A stretch of DNA of 64,000 nucleotides from Thiodiazotropha sp040506275 (GCA_040506275.1 JBEVXD010000009.1:1-64000); one strand, 5' to 3'. Counted from the stretch's first letter, positions 28,498 through 37,417 are shown. Translations and numbers: made by a program. Notes: generated from the letters alone by a model not told the origin.

Positions 28498-29886
28498 ATG
28501 AAACAATATCCTCTGCCTACTCTCTTTGCTCTATCCCTCGGATTGATATTAATCCTTTCAGGCTGTGAAGAGACATATACCAAGGAAGTCGAATCTGATC
28601 AGAAAATTTCTGATACCAGCGGTCAATTCTCGGGAGATCTCGATGATGGCGACCAGTTTGGGGCAGCGGTTGCCAATATTGGAGACCTCGAAGGCGATGG
28701 CGTCATCGGTCTCGCTGTTGGGGCCCCTTTCGATGATGATGACGGCCAGGATCGTGGCGCTGTCTGGGTACTTTTTCTCGACGATGATGGTCAGGTCGAC
28801 TACCACCAAAAGATCTCTGGTGATAAAGGGGATTTCGATGGCGATTTAGATGATGATGATCAGTTCGGCAGCGCCATAGCTGCGGTTGGCGATCTGAATG
28901 GTGATGGTTTCCGAGATATGGTTGTCAGCGCACCCATGGACGATGATGGTGGCACAAACCATGGTGCAATCTGGGTGCTGTTTCTGAAAGAAGACGGTAG
29001 CGTGGAATCTCATCAGAAGATCTCTGAAGATGCGGGACAATTTACTGGAAATCTCGACTCGGACGACCAGTTCGGCCACACCCTTGCCAATATCGGCGAC
29101 CTGAACAATGACGGCATTACAGACCTGGCTGTCGGTGTCCCCAATGATGACGATGGTGGTACTGACAGAGGCGCAGTCTGGATTCTCTTCATGAATAGCG
29201 ATGGCACTGTCAGCGCAACCCAGAAAATCTCTTCTGAAAAGGGAAACCTGGAGCGGGATCCGGAGGATGGGGATAATTTTGGCAGTGCAGTTACCGCCAT
29301 CGGTGATCTGGATGGTGACGGCGTTACAGACCTGGCAGTTGGCACCAGTGGAGACGATGATGGTGGCAGCAACCGAGGCGCTGTATGGATTCTTTTCTTG
29401 AACAGCGATGGTACTGTGGATGGTTTAAAAAGAATTTCTCATAACCGAGGGGGCCTGGAAGAACAGCTCAGTGATGGAGATCGATTTGGCAGTGCTTTAG
29501 TGAATATCGGCGATATCAACAATGATGACTACGATGACCTTATAGTCGGCGCGAAACAGAGCGACGATGGTGGAAGCGATCGTGGTGCGGCATGGGTACT
29601 GTTCATGCAAGGCGATGGTGAAATCATCTCTGCCTCTAAGATCTCTGACACCGAAGGTGATTTTGATGGCAGCCTAAATGATGGAGATCAGTTTGGCGGC
29701 GCCATCACCAGTCTTGGAGATCTCAATGGCGATGACCACTCCGACCTGGCAGTGGGTGCCCGATTTGATGATAGTGGGGGCAATGATAAGGGTGCCGCCT
29801 GGATTCTCTTTTTAGAGCCTACTGAAACACACTATGACACCAGTGAAGGCATCATCTTCGGTTCGCTGTCATCGCTAAACCAGTAA
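28498..29886 (+). CDS. FG-GAP repeat lipoprotein (integrin-like beta-propeller)
   Basis: About 462 residues counted from ATG 28498; an upstream TTG start adds three residues. The leader ends in a lipobox, LILSGC, so the mature protein is a lipid-anchored envelope or surface protein. It then has six repeats of about 69 residues, each containing QKIS or similar, a DxDxDG-like calcium loop (for example DLNGDGFRD) and RGAVWVLF. Repeats of this type form blades of a calcium-binding propeller. Integrin-like propellers have seven blades; six are evident here. A role in adhesion is inferred from family. Near-identical repeats suggest recent internal duplication. Confidence 0.85.
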   Translation: MKQYPLPTLFALSLGLILILSGCEETYTKEVESDQKISDTSGQFSGDLDDGDQFGAAVANIGDLEGDGVIGLAVGAPFDDDDGQDRGAVWVLFLDDDGQVDYHQKISGDKGDFDGDLDDDDQFGSAIAAVGDLNGDGFRDMVVSAPMDDDGGTNHGAIWVLFLKEDGSVESHQKISEDAGQFTGNLDSDDQFGHTLANIGDLNNDGITDLAVGVPNDDDGGTDRGAVWILFMNSDGTVSATQKISSEKGNLERDPEDGDNFGSAVTAIGDLDGDGVTDLAVGTSGDDDGGSNRGAVWILFLNSDGTVDGLKRISHNRGGLEEQLSDGDRFGSALVNIGDINNDDYDDLIVGAKQSDDGGSDRGAAWVLFMQGDGEIISASKISDTEGDFDGSLNDGDQFGGAITSLGDLNGDDHSDLAVGARFDDSGGNDKGAAWILFLEPTETHYDTSEGIIFGSLSSLNQ

Positions 29887-29908
29887 TATTAAGGTGCCGG
29901 GTTAATAT
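29887..29908. repeat. 22-bp repeat, copy 1 (core ATTAAGGTGCCGGGTTAAT)
   Basis: This 22-bp sequence is identical to 43657-43678. Both lie between the stop codons or ends of converging features. The core has short ATTAA/TTAAT inverted ends. A third, partly matching copy is at 63507-63518 in the other orientation. Confidence 0.6.
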
Positions 29909-29920
29909 CAACCTGTCTTG

Positions 29921-31111
29921 TTAACGGCTTGATCCTTGAAAGCGTTTTCTTTGATTACGTCCATCACGCTTGCAGTCATACATGGCTTGATCTGCCTGAG
30001 TATAGAGTTGGTCTACCAGTTGACCAGGGGTTAGCTTTAGATCAAGCTCTTTCGACAACTCGGTGATACCGATACTGACTGTTAAATTAACACCAGGACG
30101 AAGACCGCCGCTCTCGACGTTAGTCAGTCGCTCCTGGATTCGCTGAGCCATCAAATCCGCACCTTCGATCCCTGCTTCAGGCAATAAGATTACAAACTCT
30201 TCACCGCCGACCCTGGCAACCAGGTCACCCCCACGCGCCTCTTCTAGCAAAAGCCTGGATATGGCAGCCAGGACCTGATCACCAACCAAGTGCCCCCACT
30301 GATCATTGACTCGCTTAAAGTGATCGACATCGATCAGCATCAGACTGCAGGGTTGTTCAGCTCGAATAGCTCGTGACAATTGTGCCTCTGCCTCATTAAA
30401 GAAATAGCGTCGATTATTCAAACCGGTCAACTCATCAACCATCGAAAGTTGCTGATAACGCTTACGTAGCTTGTTCGCCTCATCAAGGGCCTTATTAAGG
30501 TCCTCAGTTCGTAGATCGACCAATAATTCCAGCTCATGCAGCATACGGTGGTTATAAATAATCTGCCCCAGGCAGCTACTGAACAGACTCAGCGTGTGTT
30601 GCTGCCAAGGTTCGAAATATTCCGGCATCGGATGTGAGGCATTGAGCACACCTAAAACCTTTTCCCCCATTTTAATGGGAGCACTGATCAATGAGCCAGC
30701 CATTTCAGATCCACTATGTTTATGGGATATAAAATCCTGACTCTGGCTACAATCCCTGCAGTATTGTAACTGACCTGTGGCGTAGGCTATTCCAACGATT
30801 CCTTCACCCGACTTAAACTGCATCGTCTGTTGCTGAGATTTGGTATCTCCTGTACCGATGATCTCAGCATGGGACTCAACCATGCTTCTCCCGGCCACAC
30901 ATTTCAGCATCCCATCTTCCAGTTGGAATACTGAACTATGATCGATATTCTGGTAGCGCACCAATTCATCAAGCGCCTTGATCAGTAACTCATCTTCACT
31001 GACTCGCTCAAGATTTATTTGGGAGAGTGCCCTCAGGGCAGAGAGAGAATCCAGTAAGCTGAAAAAACGCTCTCTTAAGTCCATCGAAGTTTGGTTAAAC
31101 GAAAGATCCAC
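29921..31111 (-). CDS. GAF-GGDEF diguanylate cyclase
   Basis: A 396-residue cytosolic protein with a GAF domain (about 50-190, including SAPIKMGEKVLGVLNASHP) and a GGDEF domain (about 230-390). The catalytic loop reads RVGGEEF, the active form, and FNEAEAQLSRAIRAEQP precedes it. It should make c-di-GMP in response to whatever the GAF domain binds. The start is GTG at 31111, with AGGAG seven bases upstream. The HDOD gene lies 12 bp upstream, so the two are co-transcribed. An RxxD inhibitory site (RAIRAE in place of RxxD) is not clear. Confidence 0.88.
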   Translation of the reverse strand: MDLSFNQTSMDLRERFFSLLDSLSALRALSQINLERVSEDELLIKALDELVRYQNIDHSSVFQLEDGMLKCVAGRSMVESHAEIIGTGDTKSQQQTMQFKSGEGIVGIAYATGQLQYCRDCSQSQDFISHKHSGSEMAGSLISAPIKMGEKVLGVLNASHPMPEYFEPWQQHTLSLFSSCLGQIIYNHRMLHELELLVDLRTEDLNKALDEANKLRKRYQQLSMVDELTGLNNRRYFFNEAEAQLSRAIRAEQPCSLMLIDVDHFKRVNDQWGHLVGDQVLAAISRLLLEEARGGDLVARVGGEEFVILLPEAGIEGADLMAQRIQERLTNVESGGLRPGVNLTVSIGITELSKELDLKLTPGQLVDQLYTQADQAMYDCKRDGRNQRKRFQGSSR

Positions 31112-31123
31112 GCGACGCTCCTG

Positions 31124-31990
31124 TCAACTCGCCAACAAACTGGCGATAGCATTGATCTCATCTTCCTTGTCCAAAAAACCTGTTTTGATATGGTCTAGCG
31201 CCTCTGCTGTCAATCCACAGCAATCAAACAGCGCAGAGGTGCACTCTTTGGCCAATGTTTCATCTACATCACTGCGGTTTAGCCAACATGAGACAGCACC
31301 AACCAGTGTTACCTCTTTATGTTGCTGATGCCCAACCTGTTCACTCATCTGTGAAATTACAGTCACAATCAAAGTTGGTAAATGCCATCGATCGGCTAGC
31401 CAGGCCCCAGCCTCACAATGGTCGATGCCTATATGCTCTTTTTCCAGTGCTAAAATATCTGCGTCGCTACCTTGCTGCTGCGAAATCTGTAGGACTTTGC
31501 TGTATAGCTCAGGAAACACATGCACCAGCACTAAAACACCGATATTCATGAGAAGGCCAGCCAGGTAGACTGCATCAGGATCAGGTCGATCATCCGCTCT
31601 ACTCTTAACCGAGAGCTGCCTGGCAAGTGTGGCTAAAGAGAGCGCATCACGCCAATAGTGCCTCAAATCAAAATTGTGACAGCTGGAGATATCGAAGGCA
31701 CCGCTAACCGCGATACTAAAGGATAAACTTTTAACCATGTTCAGCCCGAGCACCCGAATGATGGCGTCCTCAACCTTGAGCACAGGATTCTGTTGTCCAA
31801 AATAGGCGGAGTTGGCAAGCCCCAGAATTCTGGCAGCCAACCCGGGATCCTGGTTGATGGCCTCGGCAAGCTTATTCAGCGCCAGGTCCTCTTCACTCAA
31901 CAGTCCAAGCAAGCGAGTAGCTGTCGCTGAAAGCGGCGGCAGATGCTGTAACTTTAGAATCTGATCTTTCGCTTGTTGGGCCGTTTGCAT
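31124..31990 (-). CDS. HDOD-domain signalling protein
   Basis: A 288-residue protein that matches the HDOD domain: LPPLSATATRLLGLLSEED, then INQDPGLAARILGLANSA and KSLSFSIAVSG. The domain is HD-like without the full metal-binding set. HDOD proteins act in c-di-GMP, stress or chemotaxis signalling, commonly as regulatory rather than enzyme domains. It directly precedes the GAF-GGDEF gene with 12 bp between, so the two products probably act together. The upstream gap to nrtR is divergent. No membrane segment is seen. Confidence 0.85.
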   Translation of the reverse strand: MQTAQQAKDQILKLQHLPPLSATATRLLGLLSEEDLALNKLAEAINQDPGLAARILGLANSAYFGQQNPVLKVEDAIIRVLGLNMVKSLSFSIAVSGAFDISSCHNFDLRHYWRDALSLATLARQLSVKSRADDRPDPDAVYLAGLLMNIGVLVLVHVFPELYSKVLQISQQQGSDADILALEKEHIGIDHCEAGAWLADRWHLPTLIVTVISQMSEQVGHQQHKEVTLVGAVSCWLNRSDVDETLAKECTSALFDCCGLTAEALDHIKTGFLDKEDEINAIASLLAS

Positions 31991-32110
31991 AGATTTGTAA
32001 TAGTTAAGGTTGAAGAAGTCGTTTCATCCTGACACTTTTAGCGGCTATGAGCGCTTGATCTTTAACCACCTATTTAACTATGGTTTTCTATTCTGTGATG
32101 GTGTACTTAA

Positions 32111-32126
32111 TACACTAACAAGTGTA
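32111..32126. promoter_or_regulatory. Palindrome TACACT-N4-AGTGTA, candidate NrtR operator
   Basis: A perfect 6-bp inverted repeat with four-base spacer, 95 bp before nrtR, in the divergent region with the HDOD gene. A looser outer palindrome (GATGGT at left, ACCATC at right) encloses it. Position before a putative autoregulator and nadA suggests an operator. I did not match it to a published consensus. Confidence 0.45.
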
Positions 32127-32221
32127 CCATCTCTTCCATATAGCGCCCCCCATTGGGGTCTCTTACCTGACCCAAAACAGGCGCAATGGCTGTTAGCTAG
32201 TAGAAAACCAATTGATTTGAG

Positions 32222-32902
32222 ATGAAACAGCTGAAGAGATACAACTATGATTACCCACATCCAGCGGTAACCACTGATGTTGTGCTATTCACCATCCAGA
32301 TGAATGCCCTGTCAGTGCTACTGATACAGCGTAAAAATCCACCCTTTCAGAGTATGTGGGCACTGCCTGGCGGCTTTCTTGATATCGATGAGGACCTGGA
32401 ATCATGTGCCAAGCGTGAGTTAAAGGAGGAGACCGGTATCGAAGGCGTCTATCTCGAGCAGCTAGGCACTTTTGGTACTCCTCTCAGAGATCCACGGGAG
32501 AGAGTAATCAGTGTAGCTTACTTTGCGCTAACGCCTTCAGATCATTTGAGTCCTGCAGCCTCCAGTGATGCAGCTAAAACTGCCTGGTACCCCATCAGCA
32601 ATCTCCCTGAACTGGCATTCGATCACGCAGACATTATCGAAAAAGCAAGAAAACGCCTGATAGCCAAGCTGGGCTACACTACGATTGCATTTCAGATGCT
32701 TCCGGATAGCTTTACCCTAAGCCAGCTGCAATCTGTCTATGAAGTGCTGTTGAACGAAAACCTGGATAAGCGCAATTTTCGCAAAGGCATTCTTGCCCGT
32801 AACATTATCAATGAGACAGGTGAATATTCCCGACAGGGAAATCATCGTCCTGCAAAAAACTACCAAGTCATCAACCCATCACAGGTTGAGATCATCAAAT
32901 AG
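32222..32902 (+). CDS. nrtR: NrtR-like Nudix-winged helix regulator of NAD synthesis
   Basis: A 226-residue protein. Residues 1-150 form a Nudix domain with the box GFLDIDEDLESCAKRELKEE followed by TGI (51-73), which fits the catalytic consensus G-x5-E-x7-REU-x-EE-x-GU. Residues 155-226 form a winged helix (DSFTLSQLQSVYEVL, then NFRKGILARN) typical of NrtR, the ADP-ribose-responsive repressor of NAD genes. It sits 14 bp upstream of nadA, which fits that role. Many NrtR proteins have a damaged Nudix box, whereas this one looks intact, so ADP-ribose hydrolase activity is an alternative or additional function. Confidence 0.8.
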   Translation: MKQLKRYNYDYPHPAVTTDVVLFTIQMNALSVLLIQRKNPPFQSMWALPGGFLDIDEDLESCAKRELKEETGIEGVYLEQLGTFGTPLRDPRERVISVAYFALTPSDHLSPAASSDAAKTAWYPISNLPELAFDHADIIEKARKRLIAKLGYTTIAFQMLPDSFTLSQLQSVYEVLLNENLDKRNFRKGILARNIINETGEYSRQGNHRPAKNYQVINPSQVEIIK

Positions 32903-32916
32903 ATAACGAGACTTTC

Positions 32917-33981
32917 ATGAATGTTCAATCGTTGAAACTGCCTGATATCAAGGTCCCTGAACACCCTCAGTGGCCCAGCCTGACTGACAGGGAAAAAGAG
33001 CAACTCAAAGCTCAGATCAAAGAGAAACTGAGTCGGCAAGAAGCTGTTCTGGTTGCGCATTACTATACCGATGCTGACCTTCAGGCTCTTGCTGAAGAGA
33101 CAGGAGGTTGTGTCGCCGACTCCCTGGAAATGGCCCGATTCGGTGCAGCCCAGGATGCAAAAACTCTGGTGGTCTGCGGGGTTCGTTTCATGGGTGAGAC
33201 CTCCAAGATACTCAACCCGGAAAAGCGCGTTATCATGCCTGACCTTAATGCAACCTGTTCTTTGGATGAGGGCTGTCCTGCTGATCAGTTCAGTGCATTC
33301 TGTGATGCACACCCCGAACATACCGTGGTTGTCTACGCCAATACCAGTGCAGAGGTTAAGGCACGATCCGACTGGGTGGTTACCTCCGGCATTGCAATGC
33401 CAATTGTCCAGCACCTGGCATCCCAGGGAAAAAAGATTCTCTGGGGCCCTGATCGCCATCTGGGTAGCTATGTACAGCGTGTCACTGGTGCAGATATGCT
33501 GATGTGGCCAGGCTCCTGTGTGGTACACGAAGAGTTCAAGGCCGTCGCTTTGGAACGCATCCGACGTCTGCATCCCGATGCTGCTGTATTGGTACACCCG
33601 GAGTCTCCGGAAAATGTAATCCAGCAAGCCGACGTGATCGGCTCGACAACAGCACTGATCAATGCGGTCTCCGATATGGATAACAAGGAGTTCATCGTTG
33701 CTACTGACGGGGGTATCTTCTACAAAATGCAGCAGATGGCACCGGACAAGACACTTATCGAAGCACCAACCGCTGGTGAAGGGGCGACCTGCGTCAGCTG
33801 TGCCCACTGCCCATGGATGGGTATGAATGCATTGCAGAATCTCAATCAGGTGCTGGATTCCGGTGCAAATCAAATTGAGATAGATCCTGACCTACGTGAA
33901 CAAGCGGTCATCCCCATACAACGCATGCTCGACTTCGCAGCTCAACAAGGTATCGGCATGAAAGATAAAGGGAATGCCTAA
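32917..33981 (+). CDS. nadA: Quinolinate synthase, [4Fe-4S] enzyme
   Basis: A 354-residue enzyme that condenses iminoaspartate with dihydroxyacetone phosphate to quinolinate in de novo NAD synthesis. Cluster ligand candidates are Cys114 (NATCSLDEGC), Cys201 (WPGSCVVHEEF) and Cys298 in the CVSCAHCPW motif, spaced as in E. coli NadA. VLVAHYYTDADLQ and VYANTSAEVKAR are substrate-pocket segments. The gene follows nrtR by 14 bp, which points to control by that regulator. The partner nadB is not in the window. The ends match the family length of about 350. Confidence 0.95.
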   Translation: MNVQSLKLPDIKVPEHPQWPSLTDREKEQLKAQIKEKLSRQEAVLVAHYYTDADLQALAEETGGCVADSLEMARFGAAQDAKTLVVCGVRFMGETSKILNPEKRVIMPDLNATCSLDEGCPADQFSAFCDAHPEHTVVVYANTSAEVKARSDWVVTSGIAMPIVQHLASQGKKILWGPDRHLGSYVQRVTGADMLMWPGSCVVHEEFKAVALERIRRLHPDAAVLVHPESPENVIQQADVIGSTTALINAVSDMDNKEFIVATDGGIFYKMQQMAPDKTLIEAPTAGEGATCVSCAHCPWMGMNALQNLNQVLDSGANQIEIDPDLREQAVIPIQRMLDFAAQQGIGMKDKGNA

Positions 33982-34076
33982 TCAATTTGAGCGTAAACAG
34001 GATCCGCATGAGAAGTTAGCGACAAAAGGATCATAGACGCTATAGTTATTCCGAACACAGGAAACGCAGCAGGGCC

Positions 34077-34946
34077 ATGACAGATTTTATTCTCGATTAT
34101 GAACTGACAATTCGCCTGAGTATCTTTTTTGCTATCTTTGCACTCATGGCAATCTGGGAGGTCGCCCTACCCTGTCGTCAGCTCAACTTTTCGCGAAGCC
34201 GCCGCTGGAGCTCAAACCTCGGTATCGTGGTCCTCAACAGTCTGGTGCTGCGCCTTCTGTTTCCTGCTGCTGCAGTGGGGTTTGCCGCATTCACCTCGGA
34301 AAAAGGCTGGGGGTTGCTGAATGAGATCAGCCTGCCGCTCTGGTTGAATGTTGTGATTGCAGTTATTTTGATGGATCTGGTGATCTATCTACAGCATGTC
34401 ATGGTACATGCCATTCCTGCATTGTGGCGTCTGCATCGAGTACATCACGCCGATCCTGACTACGACCTGACGACAGGCGCCCGTTTTCATCCGATCGAAA
34501 TATTGCTCTCTATGTTGATCAAGATCACTACCATTGCAGCGCTCGGCCCCTCAGTGATGGCTGTATTGATCTTTGAAGTGGTGCTAAACAGCATGGCAAT
34601 GTTCAACCACGGCAATGTATCCCTTCCCCAGTGGTTCGACCGGATCCTACGCTGGTTGGTGGTAACTCCGGATATGCATCGGGTACACCACTCGGTCATC
34701 CCAAAAGAGACCAACAGTAATTTTGGCTTTAACCTCTCTATCTGGGATCGACTCATGGGCACCTATATCGCGCAACCTCAGCTCGGTCACCAACAGATGC
34801 AGATCGGGGTTGGGTCTCTACAGAATCCAAACCTGATCACAAAATTGCCAGGCATGTTGAAAATACCTTTCCTAAAGGATCACCAGGGGGATGACGAATA
34901 TAATATACAGAATAGATCCTGGCCAAACCAAGGAGATAGTCAGTGA
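34077..34946 (+). CDS. Sterol desaturase/fatty acid hydroxylase-family di-iron membrane protein
   Basis: A 289-residue membrane protein with three to four helices and the His clusters of the fatty acid hydroxylase superfamily: QHVMVH, LHRVHHADPDYD, TGARFHPIE and MHRVHHSV. These bind a di-iron centre that inserts oxygen or a double bond in a lipid. Bacterial members act on fatty acids, ether lipids, carotenoids or sterol-like lipids; the substrate is unknown here. The stop codon overlaps the GTG start of the next gene by four bases, so the two are translationally coupled. A terminator closes the unit at about 35.9 kb. Confidence 0.85.
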   Translation: MTDFILDYELTIRLSIFFAIFALMAIWEVALPCRQLNFSRSRRWSSNLGIVVLNSLVLRLLFPAAAVGFAAFTSEKGWGLLNEISLPLWLNVVIAVILMDLVIYLQHVMVHAIPALWRLHRVHHADPDYDLTTGARFHPIEILLSMLIKITTIAALGPSVMAVLIFEVVLNSMAMFNHGNVSLPQWFDRILRWLVVTPDMHRVHHSVIPKETNSNFGFNLSIWDRLMGTYIAQPQLGHQQMQIGVGSLQNPNLITKLPGMLKIPFLKDHQGDDEYNIQNRSWPNQGDSQ

Positions 34947-35722
34947 GCTTAGAGACCTATGACGTCTACTTTTCCGGTGCACTCCTCAAAGATAGTGATC
35001 CAGAAAAAGTGAAGCGCAAAATCGGCGCCATGTTCAAACTTGAAGGCGACCGTTTGGAACGTCTTTTCAGCGGGAAACCTATGCCGATTAAACGGGGCGT
35101 CGACATGGACAGGGCGATTAAATACCGAGTTGCCTTCCGGGATGCAGGAGGACTCGTGGATATCGTACCCGCCGGTCAACCTGCACCAACCCCTAAACCG
35201 CCAGCGCCTGCTCGTCCTCAGCAGACTCAGACCGAAAACTCTGTGGCAGCGGATAAGACACAGCCCCTCACCCTGGCGGATGGCCCACTTGAAGTCCCGC
35301 AAGAGCCTCCTCATAAGGAGATCATCGCACCAGACTACCCACTCTCCTCAAATGATGGTTTCGATCTGTCAGACTGTACAGTGGAATCCCCCCCCCAGGA
35401 GATACCCGATATCAGCGCCCTCGACCTGACCAAACCGGGTTCCCAGTTAGATGAAACTGCAGAGCCAGAACCCCTGGAAATTGACACAACAGCACTGGAA
35501 CTGGATAGCTCAGATGATGACCTGGACGATCAGACACCGCCTGAACCGCCAGTCATCGACACCCACTCTCTATCACTATCAGAAGCTAATCAGGGAAGCC
35601 TGGAGGATTGCCAAACCCCAGTTGAAGCCGCACCTATACCCAATCTGGATCATCTCAAGATTGTCGAAGGAAGTGAGAAAGAGAGTCCGGGGAAGGCAGA
35701 ATTTAAGCTTTCAGACGATTAA
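34943..35722 (+). CDS. Hypothetical acidic protein coupled to the desaturase
   Basis: A 259-residue protein starting at GTG 34943, overlapping the desaturase stop. Residues 1-75 are ordered (YDVYFSGALLKDSDPEKVKR, then SGKPMPIKRGVDMD and AFRDAGGLVDIVPAG) and look like a small compact domain known from other proteobacterial proteins that I cannot name with confidence. The rest is a Pro/Glu/Asp-rich, probably disordered tail with recurring LD and LSL segments. No signal peptide or membrane segment is present. Coupling suggests a role with the desaturase, but its function is unknown. Confidence 0.7.
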   Translation: MSLETYDVYFSGALLKDSDPEKVKRKIGAMFKLEGDRLERLFSGKPMPIKRGVDMDRAIKYRVAFRDAGGLVDIVPAGQPAPTPKPPAPARPQQTQTENSVAADKTQPLTLADGPLEVPQEPPHKEIIAPDYPLSSNDGFDLSDCTVESPPQEIPDISALDLTKPGSQLDETAEPEPLEIDTTALELDSSDDDLDDQTPPEPPVIDTHSLSLSEANQGSLEDCQTPVEAAPIPNLDHLKIVEGSEKESPGKAEFKLSDD

Positions 35723-35751
35723 TCATCTGTCACAGAAAATTGGCGTAAGGC

Positions 35752-35799
35752 CTAGTGGGACCGGCTGATCGTTACCTTATTTGCCGCATGGCCCACTAG
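35752..35799. repeat. 48-bp derivative of the CTAG-ended element
   Basis: It begins CTAGTGGGACCGGCTGATCG and ends with the right inverted repeat (ATGGCCCACTAG). The interior of the 178-bp form is missing, as if lost between two GTGGG sequences, one in the left end and one at the inner arm. The same 48-bp form, with two base differences, occurs at 43603-43650. Confidence 0.8.
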
Positions 35800-35885
35800 G
35801 GCACTGACTTAAGAAGAAAAACGGCTAAAGGAAACTGGTCATGGCGGAATTTGGGGGGTTTCTTCTTATCTATCACTTTCAACAT

Positions 35886-35914
35886 GGTGCGGCAGGCCGC
35901 ACCCTACTTTTTTT
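35886..35914 (+). terminator. Rho-independent terminator after the desaturase operon
   Basis: GGTGCGGC and GCCGCACC form a perfect 8-bp stem with an AG loop, followed after CTAC by seven T residues. It is 165 bp past the acidic protein stop. The four-base gap before the T-run is larger than ideal. Confidence 0.6.
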
Positions 35915-36008
35915 CGACACCCGCCAGACAATATTGACGTCTCACAAGACCCTCAGCCAAATAATATAACGTCCGAACAATCGGCTGTTATAAATACACG
36001 GTCAGGCA

Positions 36009-36956
36009 TCAGAAATCCAAATAGGTCTCCATTGACGACTGGGTAGCCTCGGAGAGACCTTCATTATGTCCCTGATTCAGAGGACGACCAGTTTCCAAAA
36101 TGCCCTCCATGGAGCCAAGAGTCCGCTCTGCATAAAAACGTAATAGCAAACGCTGATCATCATCACTCATCCAGATATGCACAACTTCACCAAGATCCCC
36201 ACTCTCTGGATCGACCTCTCTCAGCTTGAGTCTGAATGTCTCTCTGTCCCAGCCTGACCGCACCAACCGTTCACGACTCACATCAATTCGGAACCACTCG
36301 ATCTCTTTTCCATTGTAGGTGGAAAACTCAATTGGATTACCACTCTCCAGCGGCATACCGCGCAAACGATGTATCAGCCCCATGTAGTCTATTGCATCCT
36401 CTCCCCCCATTTCGATGGCTTGAGTCTGAGTCAGAGCTGTCCATTGAGTTTCAGTAAGAGCAGCAACCGGTCGCAGTTGCACTGGCGGCAGCTGTGGCTC
36501 ATCTACCTCATCCTCTCCGGTCTGATAGTGAAAGGCCTGTCCTGCTTTCCGGTCGAACAAGAAAAACTCCTCTCTCTCTACCCTTGCCTTTAGAGATTTG
36601 ACTGCAATTAGGGGGTACAGTTTATGCGCATCCAGCCAGCTCCGGTATTTGAGTCGAACTGGATAGAGCATCTCAGCTTTTGTATAGGGTTCAGTCGTGA
36701 CTTGCAGATTGGTGATATAGGTCGGCGAATCGAACACCTCCCCCATATCCTGTTCGACCTCTAAGGTCATTTTGGCGATATCCAACTCCACATAGCCGGT
36801 AATCAGGCCACGAAACTTCAGCGTATATTCCAGACTTTCACCTAGCATTGGCCGATTTGCAGCGCCAACCGCTGTAGTTGCCCCCCAGAGTATCAGGGCC
36901 AGAAATAGGGCTTCAATTCGCAGAATCATCCCCCGATGTGATTGGATACCTCTCAT
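36009..36956 (-). CDS. DUF3108-domain periplasmic protein
   Basis: A 315-residue protein with a signal peptide (ILRIEALFLALILWGATTAVGA). The mature domain starts LGESLEYTLKFRGLITGYVELDIA, the usual opening of DUF3108, and continues as a beta-rich fold with charged strands ending in LLLRFYAERTLGSMEG. Proteins of this family are envelope proteins of unknown function that may handle lipids. The first ATG at 36956 is kept; ATG 36929 would start right at the signal peptide and is also plausible. It is divergent from a small hypothetical gene at 37064. Confidence 0.72.
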   Translation of the reverse strand: MRGIQSHRGMILRIEALFLALILWGATTAVGAANRPMLGESLEYTLKFRGLITGYVELDIAKMTLEVEQDMGEVFDSPTYITNLQVTTEPYTKAEMLYPVRLKYRSWLDAHKLYPLIAVKSLKARVEREEFFLFDRKAGQAFHYQTGEDEVDEPQLPPVQLRPVAALTETQWTALTQTQAIEMGGEDAIDYMGLIHRLRGMPLESGNPIEFSTYNGKEIEWFRIDVSRERLVRSGWDRETFRLKLREVDPESGDLGEVVHIWMSDDDQRLLLRFYAERTLGSMEGILETGRPLNQGHNEGLSEATQSSMETYLDF

Positions 36957-37063
36957 TGACTATACTCGACAAAGCCTGTTGGCACGTTTCTCGCAGAATA
37001 GTGCATAACTTAGTTAATCACAGCATAAAGCGTCAATTATTTGTCTCGAGAGGATTAAAAGTC

Positions 37064-37417
37064 ATGATAAACCCTGTCAACAGCGATAAAAACATACAAA
37101 CCACGACAGATAGATCCAGCCAATCTCCTGCCAACACAAAAACAGACCTGGCAACTGGCAATGGCGAATCTGTTCAGGAGACTCAGGCTTCCACCAGTAG
37201 CCGATCCACTGTTGATGTTGACAATGCACGCCAACTGTATGAAATGGAAACCGCTCGTAGTGCATCAGCAGAATCTATCTCTACACCACAACAGGCACGT
37301 TCGCTGGTGCAAAATCTGCTGCAACAGATATCAAATTCCCCTGAATCGGCCGCTGAAGCTCAACTAGCCCAAATAACCCGGCCTTTAGCCAATCTGCTTG
37401 AAAGCGCACCAGCCTGA
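37064..37417 (+). CDS. Small hypothetical Ser/Thr/Gln-rich protein
   Basis: About 117 residues from ATG 37064, which has GAGAGGATT upstream; longer in-frame readings start inside the divergent DUF3108 gene region and look artificial. The first 50 residues are Asn/Ser/Thr/Gln-rich and likely disordered; the second half has a helix (RSLVQNLLQQISNSPESAAEA) and ends ANLLESAPA. It resembles small proteins encoded near flagellar or surface genes in proteobacteria, but no family is recognised. No signal peptide is present. Confidence 0.55.
   Translation: MINPVNSDKNIQTTTDRSSQSPANTKTDLATGNGESVQETQASTSSRSTVDVDNARQLYEMETARSASAESISTPQQARSLVQNLLQQISNSPESAAEAQLAQITRPLANLLESAPA

Noticed and set aside
32860..33873. 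337-codon minus-strand frame antisense to nadA
   Set aside because: It mirrors nadA with low-complexity Cys/His-rich wording and no family features; nadA is a clear gene in the same place.
36878..37063. 62-codon extension of the small gene at 37064
   Set aside because: It overlaps the divergent DUF3108 gene start, while the internal ATG has a ribosome binding site.
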